From UBA3871 sp041797745 (lineage in GTDB: Bacteria; Bacillota; Clostridia; Peptostreptococcales; Anaerovoracaceae): 41,138 nt of DNA. The stretch lies in contig JBHBZU010000009.1 of assembly GCA_041797745.1 (NCBI GenBank), positions 1 through 41,138 of the forward strand, read 5' to 3'. The position numbers and the translations under genes are program-made. Positions 31,953 to 39,590 of the stretch are shown in pieces; positions within the stretch are counted from its first letter, which is position 1; every line of letters begins with the position of its first letter. The notes under the pieces were generated by a model, which was not told the origin of the DNA, did no database searches, and saw nothing but the letters and a program-made list of their open reading frames with translations.

Positions 31953-33542
31953 ATGGAAACTTATGGTATTGAAAAACACGGCATTATAGCACCAAAGGCG
32001 GTTTATCGCAACCTTACACCTGCACAGCTTACAGAAGCGGCTCTTCGCAGAGGAGAGGGTTCTCTTTGCGAGAACGGTGCATTGGTGGTAACTACCGGTA
32101 AATACACAGGAAGATCCCCTGAAGACAAGTTTATCGTTGATACAGTGGGAGTACACGACGAAATTGCCTGGGGTAAGGTAAACAGACCTATTTCCCGTGA
32201 AAAGTTTGACGCTATTAAGGGCAAGCTTTGTGCATATCTACAGGGTAGAGAAGTTTTCATCTTTGATGGTTATGCAGGAGCTGACAAGAAATATACTCAA
32301 AAGTTCAGAATCATAAACGAACTTGCCAGCCAGAATTTATTTATTCATCAGCTTTTAATCGTGCCTACAGCTGAAGAACTGGCTAATTACGGCGAGGCGG
32401 ACTACACTATTCTTTGCGCACCGGGCTTTAAGTGCGATCCTGAAATAGACGGCGTTCATTCCGAAGCTGCTATTATGATTGACTATGAAGCACATATGAT
32501 TGTTATAGCAGGTTCAGCTTATTCAGGCGAAATTAAGAAGAGCGTGTTCTCTACTATGAACTACGTAATGACTAAAAAGAATGTTCTTCCAATGCATTGT
32601 TCTGCCAATATGGATCCTGAAACTCATGATACGGCTATTTTCTTCGGACTTTCCGGAACAGGTAAGACTACTCTTTCCGCAGACCCTGCCAGAAAACTTA
32701 TCGGAGATGATGAACATGGCTGGTCACCTGATGGCGTATTCAATTTTGAGGGTGGTTGCTATGCTAAATGTATTAACCTTTCGGCAGAAAACGAACCGGA
32801 TATTTACAATGCCATCAAGTTTGGTTCTTTGGTAGAAAATGTTATCATGGACCCTGAAACAAGAGAACTGGATTTTGAAGATAAGACACTTACAGAAAAC
32901 ACACGTGTCGGTTACCCTGTACACTACATTAACAATGCTCAAATTCCGGGCATGGGCGGTGTTCCAAAGGTGGTAATCTTCCTGACAGCAGACGCTTTCG
33001 GAGTTCTTCCTCCAATCTCTCGTCTCGATAAGAATGCGGCTATGTACCACTTTGTAACAGGCTTCACATCAAAGCTGGCAGGTACAGAGCGTGGAGTTAC
33101 CGAACCGCAGCCAACTTTCTCAACTTTATTCGGTGAACCTTTCATGCCTATGGATCCGGGCGTATATGCCAAGATGTTAGGTGAAAAGCTGGATAAGTAC
33201 GGCACCAAGGTTTACATGGTAAACACCGGTTGGGCAGGCGGTTCCGCAGCGGCAGGTGCTAAGAGAATGAAGTTAGCTTACACCAGAGCTATGGTTACAG
33301 CAGCACTTAACGGAGATTTCGACAATATTGAATTTAAACATCACGATATATTCAATGTTGACTATCCGACAAGTTGTCCTAATGTTCCTGAGGAAATGTT
33401 AGACGCACGCGGTATGTGGGCTGATAAGGCTGCATATGATGAGCAGGCTAACAAGCTGGCAAAGATGTATCAGGAAAACTTTGCCAAGAAGTATCCAAAT
33501 ATGGAAAAAGCTGTTGTTGAAGCAGGACCTAAGGCAAAATAG
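31953..33542 (+). CDS. pckA: Phosphoenolpyruvate carboxykinase (ATP)
   Basis: Interconverts oxaloacetate + ATP and phosphoenolpyruvate + CO2 + ADP; in fermenting anaerobes it often runs in the carboxylating, ATP-yielding direction. The 529-residue length is normal for the ATP class. Motifs: TGKYTGRSPEDKF (substrate Arg), the kinase-1a loop FFGLSGTGKTTLSADP with Gly232-Thr239, the metal Asp in LIGDDEHGW, and NFEGGCYAKCI (kinase 2 region). Also visible is EPDIYNAIKFGSLVENV. The start follows AGAGGT. It has its own promoter and a UUCG-loop terminator, so it is a single-gene unit. Identity is certain; direction of flux is inference. Confidence 0.97.
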   Translation: METYGIEKHGIIAPKAVYRNLTPAQLTEAALRRGEGSLCENGALVVTTGKYTGRSPEDKFIVDTVGVHDEIAWGKVNRPISREKFDAIKGKLCAYLQGREVFIFDGYAGADKKYTQKFRIINELASQNLFIHQLLIVPTAEELANYGEADYTILCAPGFKCDPEIDGVHSEAAIMIDYEAHMIVIAGSAYSGEIKKSVFSTMNYVMTKKNVLPMHCSANMDPETHDTAIFFGLSGTGKTTLSADPARKLIGDDEHGWSPDGVFNFEGGCYAKCINLSAENEPDIYNAIKFGSLVENVIMDPETRELDFEDKTLTENTRVGYPVHYINNAQIPGMGGVPKVVIFLTADAFGVLPPISRLDKNAAMYHFVTGFTSKLAGTERGVTEPQPTFSTLFGEPFMPMDPGVYAKMLGEKLDKYGTKVYMVNTGWAGGSAAAGAKRMKLAYTRAMVTAALNGDFDNIEFKHHDIFNVDYPTSCPNVPEEMLDARGMWADKAAYDEQANKLAKMYQENFAKKYPNMEKAVVEAGPKAK

Positions 33543-33556
33543 AAAAAGATTAAATC

Positions 33557-33581
33557 AGCGGTTCTTCGGAGCCGCTTTTTT
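33557..33581 (+). terminator. Intrinsic terminator of pckA
   Basis: Eight-pair stem AGCGGTTC (33557-33564) / GAGCCGCT (33569-33576), including one G-T pair, with a TTCG tetraloop and six T. Confidence 0.95.
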
Positions 33582-33606
33582 AATGGTTCAATTTACACTA
33601 TTTACT

Positions 33607-33635
33607 TTGCAATTTATTTGGCTAAAGGGTATAAT
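33607..33635 (+). promoter_or_regulatory. Promoter of the beta-helix lipoprotein gene
   Basis: TTGCAA (33607-33612), 17-base spacer, perfect TATAAT (33630-33635), 25 bases after the pckA terminator. AAAGGGTATAATCTA (33624-33638) matches the pckA promoter in 14 of 15 positions at the same offset. Confidence 0.85.
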
Positions 33636-33692
33636 CTAGTCGGATGATTTCCAATGGGAGAACCTAGAAATGATGTAAACATGGAGGGTAAA

Positions 33693-34571
33693 ATGAAAAG
33701 AAAGTTACTTGCACTGCTGATGGTGGCTGTTATGGTTGCTTGTGCCGGCTGCACAACTGATAAGCCGACACCGAAAAACGAAGATGGCTATGAAAATATT
33801 GTTAGGGTTTCCAGTGCGAAAGAATTTATTGAGGCGATAGCTCCGAACACTACCATAGAAGTAGAGGCCGGTTACTATAATCTCACAAACTATATAGAGG
33901 CTATCTGGGAAAAGCATGGAAAAGAGTGGAACAAAACCCATGACTATATTCGACTTGAGGAAATTTATGGTGATGTTCAGCTTGTAGTAAATAGTGTTGA
34001 GGGTCTTACAATAATCGGTGCAGAGGACGAAGATGAAATCTGTGAGATTGTCATCGAATCGGAAATGGCAGATGTTATGAAATTTGTTAATTGTAATGAC
34101 CTTACCATAAAGCGTTTAAAGATAGGTCACACGGAAATGGTGGAATGTGGCGGAAATGTCATAACTCTTGAGGGCTGTGACAATATTCTTTTAAGCAAAT
34201 TGGATCTTTACGGTTGCGGAGTTATTGGACTTGAAGCAAATAACTGTACCGATTTAAGAATGAAAAGCAGCATTATTCATGACTGCTCATGGGTAGCAAT
34301 GAGTCTTCAGGGAAGATATGGTAAATTCCAATTTACAGATTGTACTTTCGATCATAATGAATGGGGCTTTTTACTTGGAGAAGATGAAGAAGTCGTAAAT
34401 TTCAAGAACTGTAAGTTTGGTCAACAGGAAAGCAACGGTATTCTTTATTTACCTTTTGTGAATTTAGTTAATTGCGATGTAATGGAACCCGATATATATC
34501 CTGATTTTGAAGACGATGGATATGATAACTTTTATGATGGCGACACATATGAGGATGGACCGAAAGGCTGA
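33693..34571 (+). CDS. Lipoprotein with right-handed parallel beta-helix
   Basis: Surface lipoprotein of 292 residues. ATG 33693 is chosen because GGAGGG at 33683-33688 precedes it and it starts a type II signal peptide (MKRKLLALLMVAVMVACAGC), with the lipobox ending in Cys20. Upstream in-frame ATGs at 33654 and 33681 would bury that signal. Residues ~95-245 show coils of the Asn/Cys-ladder type: FVNCNDLTIKRLKIG, LEGCDNILLSKLDLYGCG, ANNCTDLRMKSSIIHDCS and FTDCTFDHNEWGF, spaced about 22-24 residues, which is a pectate-lyase/NosD-like helix. The last ~25 residues are strongly acidic with Tyr and Gly, a possible calcium or cation site. No catalytic residues are apparent. The sigma-54 activator follows 58 bases later. 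Substrate unknown. Confidence 0.8.
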   Translation: MKRKLLALLMVAVMVACAGCTTDKPTPKNEDGYENIVRVSSAKEFIEAIAPNTTIEVEAGYYNLTNYIEAIWEKHGKEWNKTHDYIRLEEIYGDVQLVVNSVEGLTIIGAEDEDEICEIVIESEMADVMKFVNCNDLTIKRLKIGHTEMVECGGNVITLEGCDNILLSKLDLYGCGVIGLEANNCTDLRMKSSIIHDCSWVAMSLQGRYGKFQFTDCTFDHNEWGFLLGEDEEVVNFKNCKFGQQESNGILYLPFVNLVNCDVMEPDIYPDFEDDGYDNFYDGDTYEDGPKG

Positions 34572-34629
34572 TGAAACAGCTTTTAGGTAGGGGGTTGAAA
34601 AAACAGACGTGAAATAGGAGCGAGATGGT

Positions 34630-36030
34630 ATGAAAATGTTTGAAAATCCCGGATATATTGAGGGTATTACGATTATTAACGTAGAGGGAGAGATTCTCTT
34701 TACTGCAAAATTCAACAATAAGTTTGGCAGTAAAAATGAAAACTACGAGATAGTCGGGAAAAAGCTTTTAGATATATATGAGAATTTAGATGAAAATACC
34801 AGTAGCCTTTATGAAGCAATGAGAAAAGGCGTTCCTATTTTTCGAGAAAAGCAGGAACTTAAAGCTACCGGTTGGAAGCCCATAGAAATTTCCTCAATAT
34901 CTTTACCCATCAGGTCAAAGGGCGTTATTGTCGGAGCCATAGACCTTTCCGTTACGGACAACGGGGAAGCTTCAACTAAAGGTAGCTTGGCAGAAGACGT
35001 ACAGAATTTTAGCGAAGAAATTCTGCATAGCTATAGCAAAGTTGATAAATTGCAGCTTAAAGATGAGGCTCGCTTCGGTTTAGAGGATATTGTAACCCGC
35101 GACCCTAAAATGCTGGAATTAAAGGAAAGCATAGGCAAGCTCGCAAAGGCGGAATTTCCTATACTTATATACGGTGAATCGGGAACGGGCAAAGAGCTTG
35201 TAGCTCACTCCATTCATAAAGCCAGCAAGAGAGCGGCAAAACATTTTGTGGTACAAAATTGCGGGGCGATTCCCGAAACCCTTATTGAAAGCATACTCTT
35301 CGGAACTTCAAAGGGTGCTTTTACAGGTGCCGTGGACTCGATAGGTCTTATCGAACTGGCAGACGGTGGCTCCTTATTTCTTGATGAGATAAACTCCATG
35401 CCTGTGGAGGTACAATCAAAATTATTGCGTTTTGTGCAGGACGGAACCTTTAGAAGAATAGGGGATAAGAAGATAAGAAAAGTCGATGTTCGCATTATTT
35501 CCTCTACAAATGAAACTCCTAAATCTATTGTAGACAGTGGTAAACTCAGAGCTGACCTTTATTTTAGGCTTGCAATGCTTCAGGTGGAAATCCCTCCTTT
35601 ACGAAAAAGAAAAGGTGATATCCCTCTTCTAGCAAGCTATTTTATGGATAAGTACAGCAAGTTGCTTAATAAAAAGGTAGCTTCTGTTTCCAAAAGCGCC
35701 TTGAAGCTTATGGACGGATACTCTTGGGGAGGCAACATAAGAGAGCTTGAAAATGTTATTGCCTATGGGATGTGCGTTATGGAGGACAGCTGCGACGAAT
35801 TGGATTCACGCCATATTCAAAGCCGCATTTCGTTAAACGTGATATCGGAAAAACCTACGGAAGAAGAGATTGGCGCAGGTGCGTTAACAGAGCTTGTGGA
35901 GGCTTATGAAAAAAGAATAATTCAAAAGACCTTGGAGGCTTGTGGAGGGAATATAAGTAAGGCAGCAGATATGCTGACAGTTCCAAGACAAACTCTTTCA
36001 AGAAAAGCAAAGAATTACGGCTTGGTATAG
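34630..36030 (+). CDS. Sigma-54-dependent transcriptional activator (RocR/NtrC type)
   Basis: 466-residue enhancer-binding protein. Residues ~1-120 are a PAS-like sensory domain (GIVIINVEGEIL-type opening GITIINVEGEILF, then GAIDLSV). The AAA+ core has Walker A GESGTGKE at 182-189, the sigma-54 contact loop GAFTGA at 229-234, Walker B GGSLFLDEI, and the sensor arginines in LRADLYFRL. The C-terminal Fis-type helix-turn-helix reads GNISKAADMLTVPRQTLSRKAKNYGL. There is no response-regulator receiver domain, so the signal is probably a small molecule sensed by the PAS part. Immediately downstream are three repeated dyads and a perfect -24/-12 promoter, the most likely targets. AGGAG (34616-34620) precedes the start. 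Confidence 0.95.
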   Translation: MKMFENPGYIEGITIINVEGEILFTAKFNNKFGSKNENYEIVGKKLLDIYENLDENTSSLYEAMRKGVPIFREKQELKATGWKPIEISSISLPIRSKGVIVGAIDLSVTDNGEASTKGSLAEDVQNFSEEILHSYSKVDKLQLKDEARFGLEDIVTRDPKMLELKESIGKLAKAEFPILIYGESGTGKELVAHSIHKASKRAAKHFVVQNCGAIPETLIESILFGTSKGAFTGAVDSIGLIELADGGSLFLDEINSMPVEVQSKLLRFVQDGTFRRIGDKKIRKVDVRIISSTNETPKSIVDSGKLRADLYFRLAMLQVEIPPLRKRKGDIPLLASYFMDKYSKLLNKKVASVSKSALKLMDGYSWGGNIRELENVIAYGMCVMEDSCDELDSRHIQSRISLNVISEKPTEEEIGAGALTELVEAYEKRIIQKTLEACGGNISKAADMLTVPRQTLSRKAKNYGLV

Positions 36031-36043
36031 AGGTAATAACAAA

Positions 36044-36112
36044 TGCTCAAAAATGATTAATATTGCTCAAAAATGAGCAAAAATGAGCTAAAAATATGCT
36101 CAAAAATGAGAT
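36044..36112. promoter_or_regulatory. Three upstream activator sites for the sigma-54 activator
   Basis: Copies of TGCTCAAAAATGAGCA: 36044-36059 (right half degenerate, TGATTA), 36064-36079 (perfect) and 36097-36112 (TGAGAT), plus an extra half-site TGAGCT at 36084-36089. Centres lie roughly 128, 107 and 75 bases before the predicted start site, the usual range for enhancer-binding proteins. They follow the activator's stop codon directly. Confidence 0.85.
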
Positions 36113-36118
36113 AGGATT

Positions 36119-36147
36119 AAAAGATGTTGAAATTTCAACATCTTTTT
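36119..36147 (+). terminator. Terminator of the sigma-54 activator gene
   Basis: Eleven-pair stem AAAAGATGTTG (36119-36129) / CAACATCTTTT (36136-36146), 6-base loop, T-rich tail TTTTTCTTTT. It is wedged between the activator sites and the -24/-12 promoter. Confidence 0.85.
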
Positions 36148-36151
36148 CTTT

Positions 36152-36167
36152 TGGCACGGCTCTTGCA
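36152..36167 (+). promoter_or_regulatory. Sigma-54 (-24/-12) promoter of the dehydrogenase-antiporter unit
   Basis: TGGCACGGCTCTTGCA, with GG at 36153-36154 and GC at 36165-36166 separated by the obligatory ten bases. It matches TGGCACG-N4-TTGC exactly. Start of transcription is expected near 36178, about 30 bases before the ATG. Confidence 0.95.
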
Positions 36168-36207
36168 ATAGTAAAAGACAGAAATATAAATTCAAGGAGG
36201 TCAGATA

Positions 36208-37380
36208 ATGAAATTTGGAGTTCTGAAAGATATTAAAAACGGAGAATTTCGGGTAGTAGCAACTCCGGCAGAAGTAAGCGAACTTGTGCAGGATGGCCAT
36301 GAAGTCCATGTGGCTAGTATGGCAGGCGCAGCGGCGAATTTTGACGATTCCGAATATGCTGCGGCAGGTGCTATAATTGAGCCTACCAACGAAGATATTT
36401 GGAAGACATGTGATTTTGTGGCCAAGGTAAAGGAAATTGAACCTAGCGAATATGGTTATATGCGCGAGGGACAGATTATTTATTGTTGTATCCATCCGGC
36501 TGCTCACAAAGAGGAAGTGGATGCCCTCTTGGAAAAGAAAGTGATTGCGATTACAGCAGAAGACTCACACCGATATGGTTCTCCGAACTGCGAAGCGGCA
36601 GGTAAAGCAGGAGCGTTTATGGGACTTTGGTCAATGATGTCTATAAATGGCGGAAGCGGAAAATTTGCAAGCGGTCTTGGCTGTGCCCCCGGAATTAAAG
36701 CCCTTGTATGTGGCTGTGGAACAGTAGGAAGAGCTGCGGTAGAGGTACTTCAAAATCTTGGGGCGTGGGTCACTGTTGCGGACATCAATGTTGGCACTTT
36801 AAGAGAAATTGGAAGTAAGTATGACGGAAAGGTAAATACCATCATCTCCAGTAGATACAATCTTTCTAAGGAGTTGCCGACCACCGATTTGGTAATTAAC
36901 AGCGTACGCTGGCCGAAGAATGCCAAGGACTTTATGATTACTCGCGATATGGTGAAATCCATGTCTAAAGGTTCTGTAATTGTTGATATCAGTAACGATT
37001 ATGGTTGTATTGAAACCTTTCATGAAACGACACATGATAATCCTACTTATATTGAAGAGGGTGTGGTTCATTATTGCGTTAGTAATATACCGGGAGCTAT
37101 TGCAGGCTCTACCTCCATATCATATGCGGCAGCTATTTTACCACACTTTAGAGCTATAATGAATGAGGGTTTAGAAACGGCATGTGCTAAAGACGGATTC
37201 TTGCGGAGAAGTCTTACAGCTTATAAAGGCTATCTTACTCATGAGGAAACAAGCGCAATTCAGAATCGCCCATGGGTAAAGCCTGAAGTAGTGCTTAAGA
37301 TTGAAGATAGAAAACTTGATCCGGCGCCTGCTACTACTTCCAACAAGTCAGATTTATTTTATGAAAAGGTAGAACTTTAG
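36208..37380 (+). CDS. Alanine dehydrogenase/PNT-family amino-acid dehydrogenase
   Basis: 390-residue NAD(P)-dependent enzyme of the AlaDH/pyridine-nucleotide-transhydrogenase N-terminal family. The opening MKFGVLKDIKNGEFRVVATP keeps the substrate Arg (15), FVAKVKEIEPSEY keeps the Lys that binds the carboxylate, and IIYCCIHPAAH has the His of the active site. The dinucleotide loop is ALVCGCGTVGRAAVEVL with VADIN after it, and NIPGAIAGSTS replaces the usual NMPGAVPRTST. The middle (AITAEDSHRYGSPNCEAAGKAG) diverges from true alanine dehydrogenases, so the substrate may be another amino acid, or an opine or saccharopine-like compound. Strong AAGGAGGT site before ATG. It is transcribed from the sigma-54 promoter, with an NhaC-family carrier next. 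Family sure, substrate open. Confidence 0.82.
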   Translation: MKFGVLKDIKNGEFRVVATPAEVSELVQDGHEVHVASMAGAAANFDDSEYAAAGAIIEPTNEDIWKTCDFVAKVKEIEPSEYGYMREGQIIYCCIHPAAHKEEVDALLEKKVIAITAEDSHRYGSPNCEAAGKAGAFMGLWSMMSINGGSGKFASGLGCAPGIKALVCGCGTVGRAAVEVLQNLGAWVTVADINVGTLREIGSKYDGKVNTIISSRYNLSKELPTTDLVINSVRWPKNAKDFMITRDMVKSMSKGSVIVDISNDYGCIETFHETTHDNPTYIEEGVVHYCVSNIPGAIAGSTSISYAAAILPHFRAIMNEGLETACAKDGFLRRSLTAYKGYLTHEETSAIQNRPWVKPEVVLKIEDRKLDPAPATTSNKSDLFYEKVEL

Positions 37381-37389
37381 TAATAACAT

Positions 37390-37440
37390 GTTATAGGCTA
37401 ATGGGGTTATAGGAAAAGAGTTATAAAATAGAAAGTTATA
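37390..37440 (+). repeat. Four GTTATA repeats at ~15-base spacing
   Basis: GTTATA begins at 37390, 37406, 37420 and 37435, intervals of 16, 14 and 15 bases, with similar flanks (GTTATAGG in the first two). They fill the 95-base gap between the dehydrogenase and the antiporter. Confidence 0.5.
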
Positions 37441-37475
37441 GAGCAAAATATTCGTTTTACGAGAAAGGAAACATT

Positions 37476-38882
37476 ATGGATCTCGAAACAATGGGCATTA
37501 TTTCTGTTTTGCCCGCATTGATTGCCATCGTATTGGCGTTTTACACAAAAAACACAATAGTTGCATTGCTTATTGCTTGCTTTACAGGAACACTGTTAGC
37601 AGGTCAGGGGCTTTTGGGGCTCCCTACCATAATCAAGGTAGCCACAGGAACCACCAGCTTTTCATGGGTAATGCTACTGAATATGTATATTGCAATTATC
37701 GTTGCTTTCTTCCATAAGACCGGTGCAATTCAGGCCTTTTCAGCATGGGTTGAGAGCAAGCATTTGAGTAGGAAAGGAGCTCAACTTTTAGCTTGGGCTT
37801 TAGGAATCTTTGTTTACTTCTCTGATTCATTCTCGCCACTGTTTACAGGAACAGTAATGAGAGATATTACAGACAAGGCTAAAATTTCAAAGGAAAAGTT
37901 GTCATATATCGCGGACTCCACAGCTGCTCCTGTAAGCGTACTGGTACCTATCACCGGTTGGGCGGCGTATCTTATGAGCCTTGCGGTAGGTATCGGATGT
38001 ATTGCAACTGCGGAGGATGCACAGGGTCTTTTCTTAAGGGCAATCCCTCTCAATTTCTATCCTATTTTAGCGGTACTGCTGGTGGGCTTGATTGCTTCCG
38101 GAATCGTTCCTGATTTTGGACCAATGAGAAAAGCGGAGGAACGTGCTCTGAAAGAGGGCAAGATTTTAAGAGATGGGGCTGAACCTCTTATCGGTAAAGA
38201 AATCAGCGAAATGTCCGTTTGCCCTAATGTAAAGCCTAACGTATTCTTAAACTTCGTAGCACCTATCGTCTTCATCATTGTTTTTGCACTTTCCACATTC
38301 TTCATAATGGGTTCGGCAAAGACTATGGAAGCGTTCCTATTCACAGTAATTCTGATGGCTATTAGTCTCTTGCTCCAGGGAGTTCCTTTCAAGGAACTGA
38401 TGGAAACAGTTACAACAGGCATTAAAAGCGGTGTTCCTGCGGTTACACTTTTGGCACTGGCTTATGCGCTTAAGGAAATTTCCACTACTATGGGGACAGC
38501 CAACTACATTATTTCTGCTTGCGAGGGCTTCCTGTCACCGGCGGTTTTACCTGCGGTAATTTTCGTTATTGCTGCAATAATGGCTTTCGCGACAGGCTCT
38601 TCTTGGGGAACCTTTGCTATATGTATGCCTATCGCACTTCCTTTGGCATTTGCCTACACCGACAATACCGTTACGCTTCTGGTAATAGCTTGCTTTGCGG
38701 CAGTTGAGGGTGGCGGCGTATTCGGCGACCACTGCTCGCCTGTGTCCGATACAACTATTCTTGCCTCCACAGGTGCGGGTGCAGACCATATAGACCATGT
38801 AAAAACCCAGCTCCCATACTCTTTGGTATGTGGTTCAATAGCTGTGGTGATTTACCTGATTTTAGGTTTCACCTCCATGTAG
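37476..38882 (+). CDS. NhaC-family Na+/H+ antiporter-type transporter
   Basis: 468-residue integral membrane protein with about 11-12 hydrophobic segments, beginning MGIISVLPALIAIVLAFYTKN, the standard NhaC opening. Further family marks are FSDSFSPLFTGTVMRDITDKAKISKEKLSYIADSTAAPVSV in outline, PITGWAAYLMS, FATGSSWGTF, and GGGVFGDHCSPVSDTTILAS near the C-terminus. NhaC relatives exchange Na+ for H+, but members such as MleN couple cations to organic acids. Here it follows an amino-acid dehydrogenase under one sigma-54 promoter, so uptake of that enzyme's substrate, or export of its product, is likely by context. The start has AGAAAGGA upstream. A shared bidirectional terminator ends it. Confidence 0.9.
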   Translation: MDLETMGIISVLPALIAIVLAFYTKNTIVALLIACFTGTLLAGQGLLGLPTIIKVATGTTSFSWVMLLNMYIAIIVAFFHKTGAIQAFSAWVESKHLSRKGAQLLAWALGIFVYFSDSFSPLFTGTVMRDITDKAKISKEKLSYIADSTAAPVSVLVPITGWAAYLMSLAVGIGCIATAEDAQGLFLRAIPLNFYPILAVLLVGLIASGIVPDFGPMRKAEERALKEGKILRDGAEPLIGKEISEMSVCPNVKPNVFLNFVAPIVFIIVFALSTFFIMGSAKTMEAFLFTVILMAISLLLQGVPFKELMETVTTGIKSGVPAVTLLALAYALKEISTTMGTANYIISACEGFLSPAVLPAVIFVIAAIMAFATGSSWGTFAICMPIALPLAFAYTDNTVTLLVIACFAAVEGGGVFGDHCSPVSDTTILASTGAGADHIDHVKTQLPYSLVCGSIAVVIYLILGFTSM

Positions 38883-38955
38883 AGTTTTAGGTCGGAGGAA
38901 TTATCAATCCTTGCTTTTTGGGGTGTTCATACTGATAAAAAATTGATATTTGTTT

Positions 38956-38986
38956 AAAAGGCGTTGGGGTTAAACCAACGCCTTTT
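38956..38986. terminator. Bidirectional terminator between the antiporter and the XRE gene
   Basis: Twelve-pair stem AAAAGGCGTTGG (38956-38967) / CCAACGCCTTTT (38975-38986). T-rich tails exist on both strands. The XRE stop codon lies in the 7-base loop, so one stem arm is also coding sequence on the minus strand. Confidence 0.93.
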
Positions 38987-39218
38987 CTTTAGATTTTTTC
39001 GAGTCGCAGGTTAAAAGCTCGTCAACGGTAATATTTAGCTCCATTGCTATCTTTTGTGCACAAACCAAAGAGGGTGAACTATCGCCGTTTTCATAGGATG
39101 AAAGAGTTGAGATGGCAATAGAAATTTTGTTTGCCAGCGATTTTAGTGTGTAACCGTTAATTTTTCTAAAAAATCTTATGTTATTTCCGATTTTCTTTTC
39201 CAATTCGTGTTCTGCCAT
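38970..39218 (-). CDS. XRE-family (Cro/C1-type) small transcriptional regulator
   Basis: 82-residue DNA-binding protein consisting almost only of one helix-turn-helix. IGNNIRFFRKINGYTLKSLANKISIAISTLSSYENG carries helices 1-3 (recognition around ISTLSSYE, residues ~37-44), then SSPSLVCAQKIAMELNITVDELL is the usual end of the fold, and a short Lys-rich tail follows. Its last codons and stop are built into the terminator hairpin. A -10/-35 pair and an inverted repeat straddling the start point lie upstream, suggesting self-control. It is divergent from the small secreted-protein gene, with 372 bases between, and is likely to regulate that as well. Family certain, target inferred. Confidence 0.92.
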   Translation of the reverse strand: MAEHELEKKIGNNIRFFRKINGYTLKSLANKISIAISTLSSYENGDSSPSLVCAQKIAMELNITVDELLTCDSKKSKEKALV

Positions 39219-39252
39219 AATATCTTATCTTCTTTCCCAAAAATTTTACTTA

Positions 39253-39273
39253 TAAGCAAAGTCTTTCTGCTTA
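39253..39273. promoter_or_regulatory. Inverted repeat, probable XRE self-operator
   Basis: TAAGCA (39253-39258), nine bases, TGCTTA (39268-39273). It sits between the minus-strand -10 box (39276-39281) and the XRE start codon, covering the expected transcription start. Confidence 0.55.
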
Positions 39274-39275
39274 CC

Positions 39276-39304
39276 CTTATATACATATAACGTTTCAGTT
39301 TCAA
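39276..39304 (-). promoter_or_regulatory. Sigma-A promoter of the XRE gene
   Basis: Read on the minus strand: TTGAAA (39304-39299), 17-base spacer, TATAAG (39281-39276). Confidence 0.7.
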
Positions 39305-39590
39305 AAAAAGGGACAGGCTATTTGCAAATTTTAAAAACTTTTTTCATAAAACAACTAATCGGTGATGTACTTATTATAAAAAGAAACTAAAATAATATCA
39401 ATTATTAAATAATGTTAAATATAAATATATTATTGACAAAATAAAACAAAGGAGACAGACTGTAGAGGTAAGAAGTCTTTAAACAAAGAGAAATAGTATT
39501 CTAAATGTTTTTAGAAAGATTATCCAATGGGGATAAAAGAAAGGAGATTAATTCGAGTCTATAAAAAAATACTTGGATTATGGGTGAAAA
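39305..39590 (+). other. AT-rich leader of the small secreted-protein gene
   Basis: No gene recognised. A candidate plus-strand promoter is TTGCAA (39322-39327), 17-base spacer, CATAAA (39345-39350); a good TTGACA at 39433-39438 lacks a matching -10. Two AGGAGA strings (near 39450 and 39541) look like ribosome binding sites with no usable start codon after them, which may be relics of lost small frames. Confidence 0.35.

Noticed and set aside
36031..36120. CRISPR-like array from the TGCTCAAAAATGAGCA repeats
   Set aside because: The repeats are 16 bases with 4-17 bases between them and sit at enhancer distance from a sigma-54 promoter; this is an activator-binding array.
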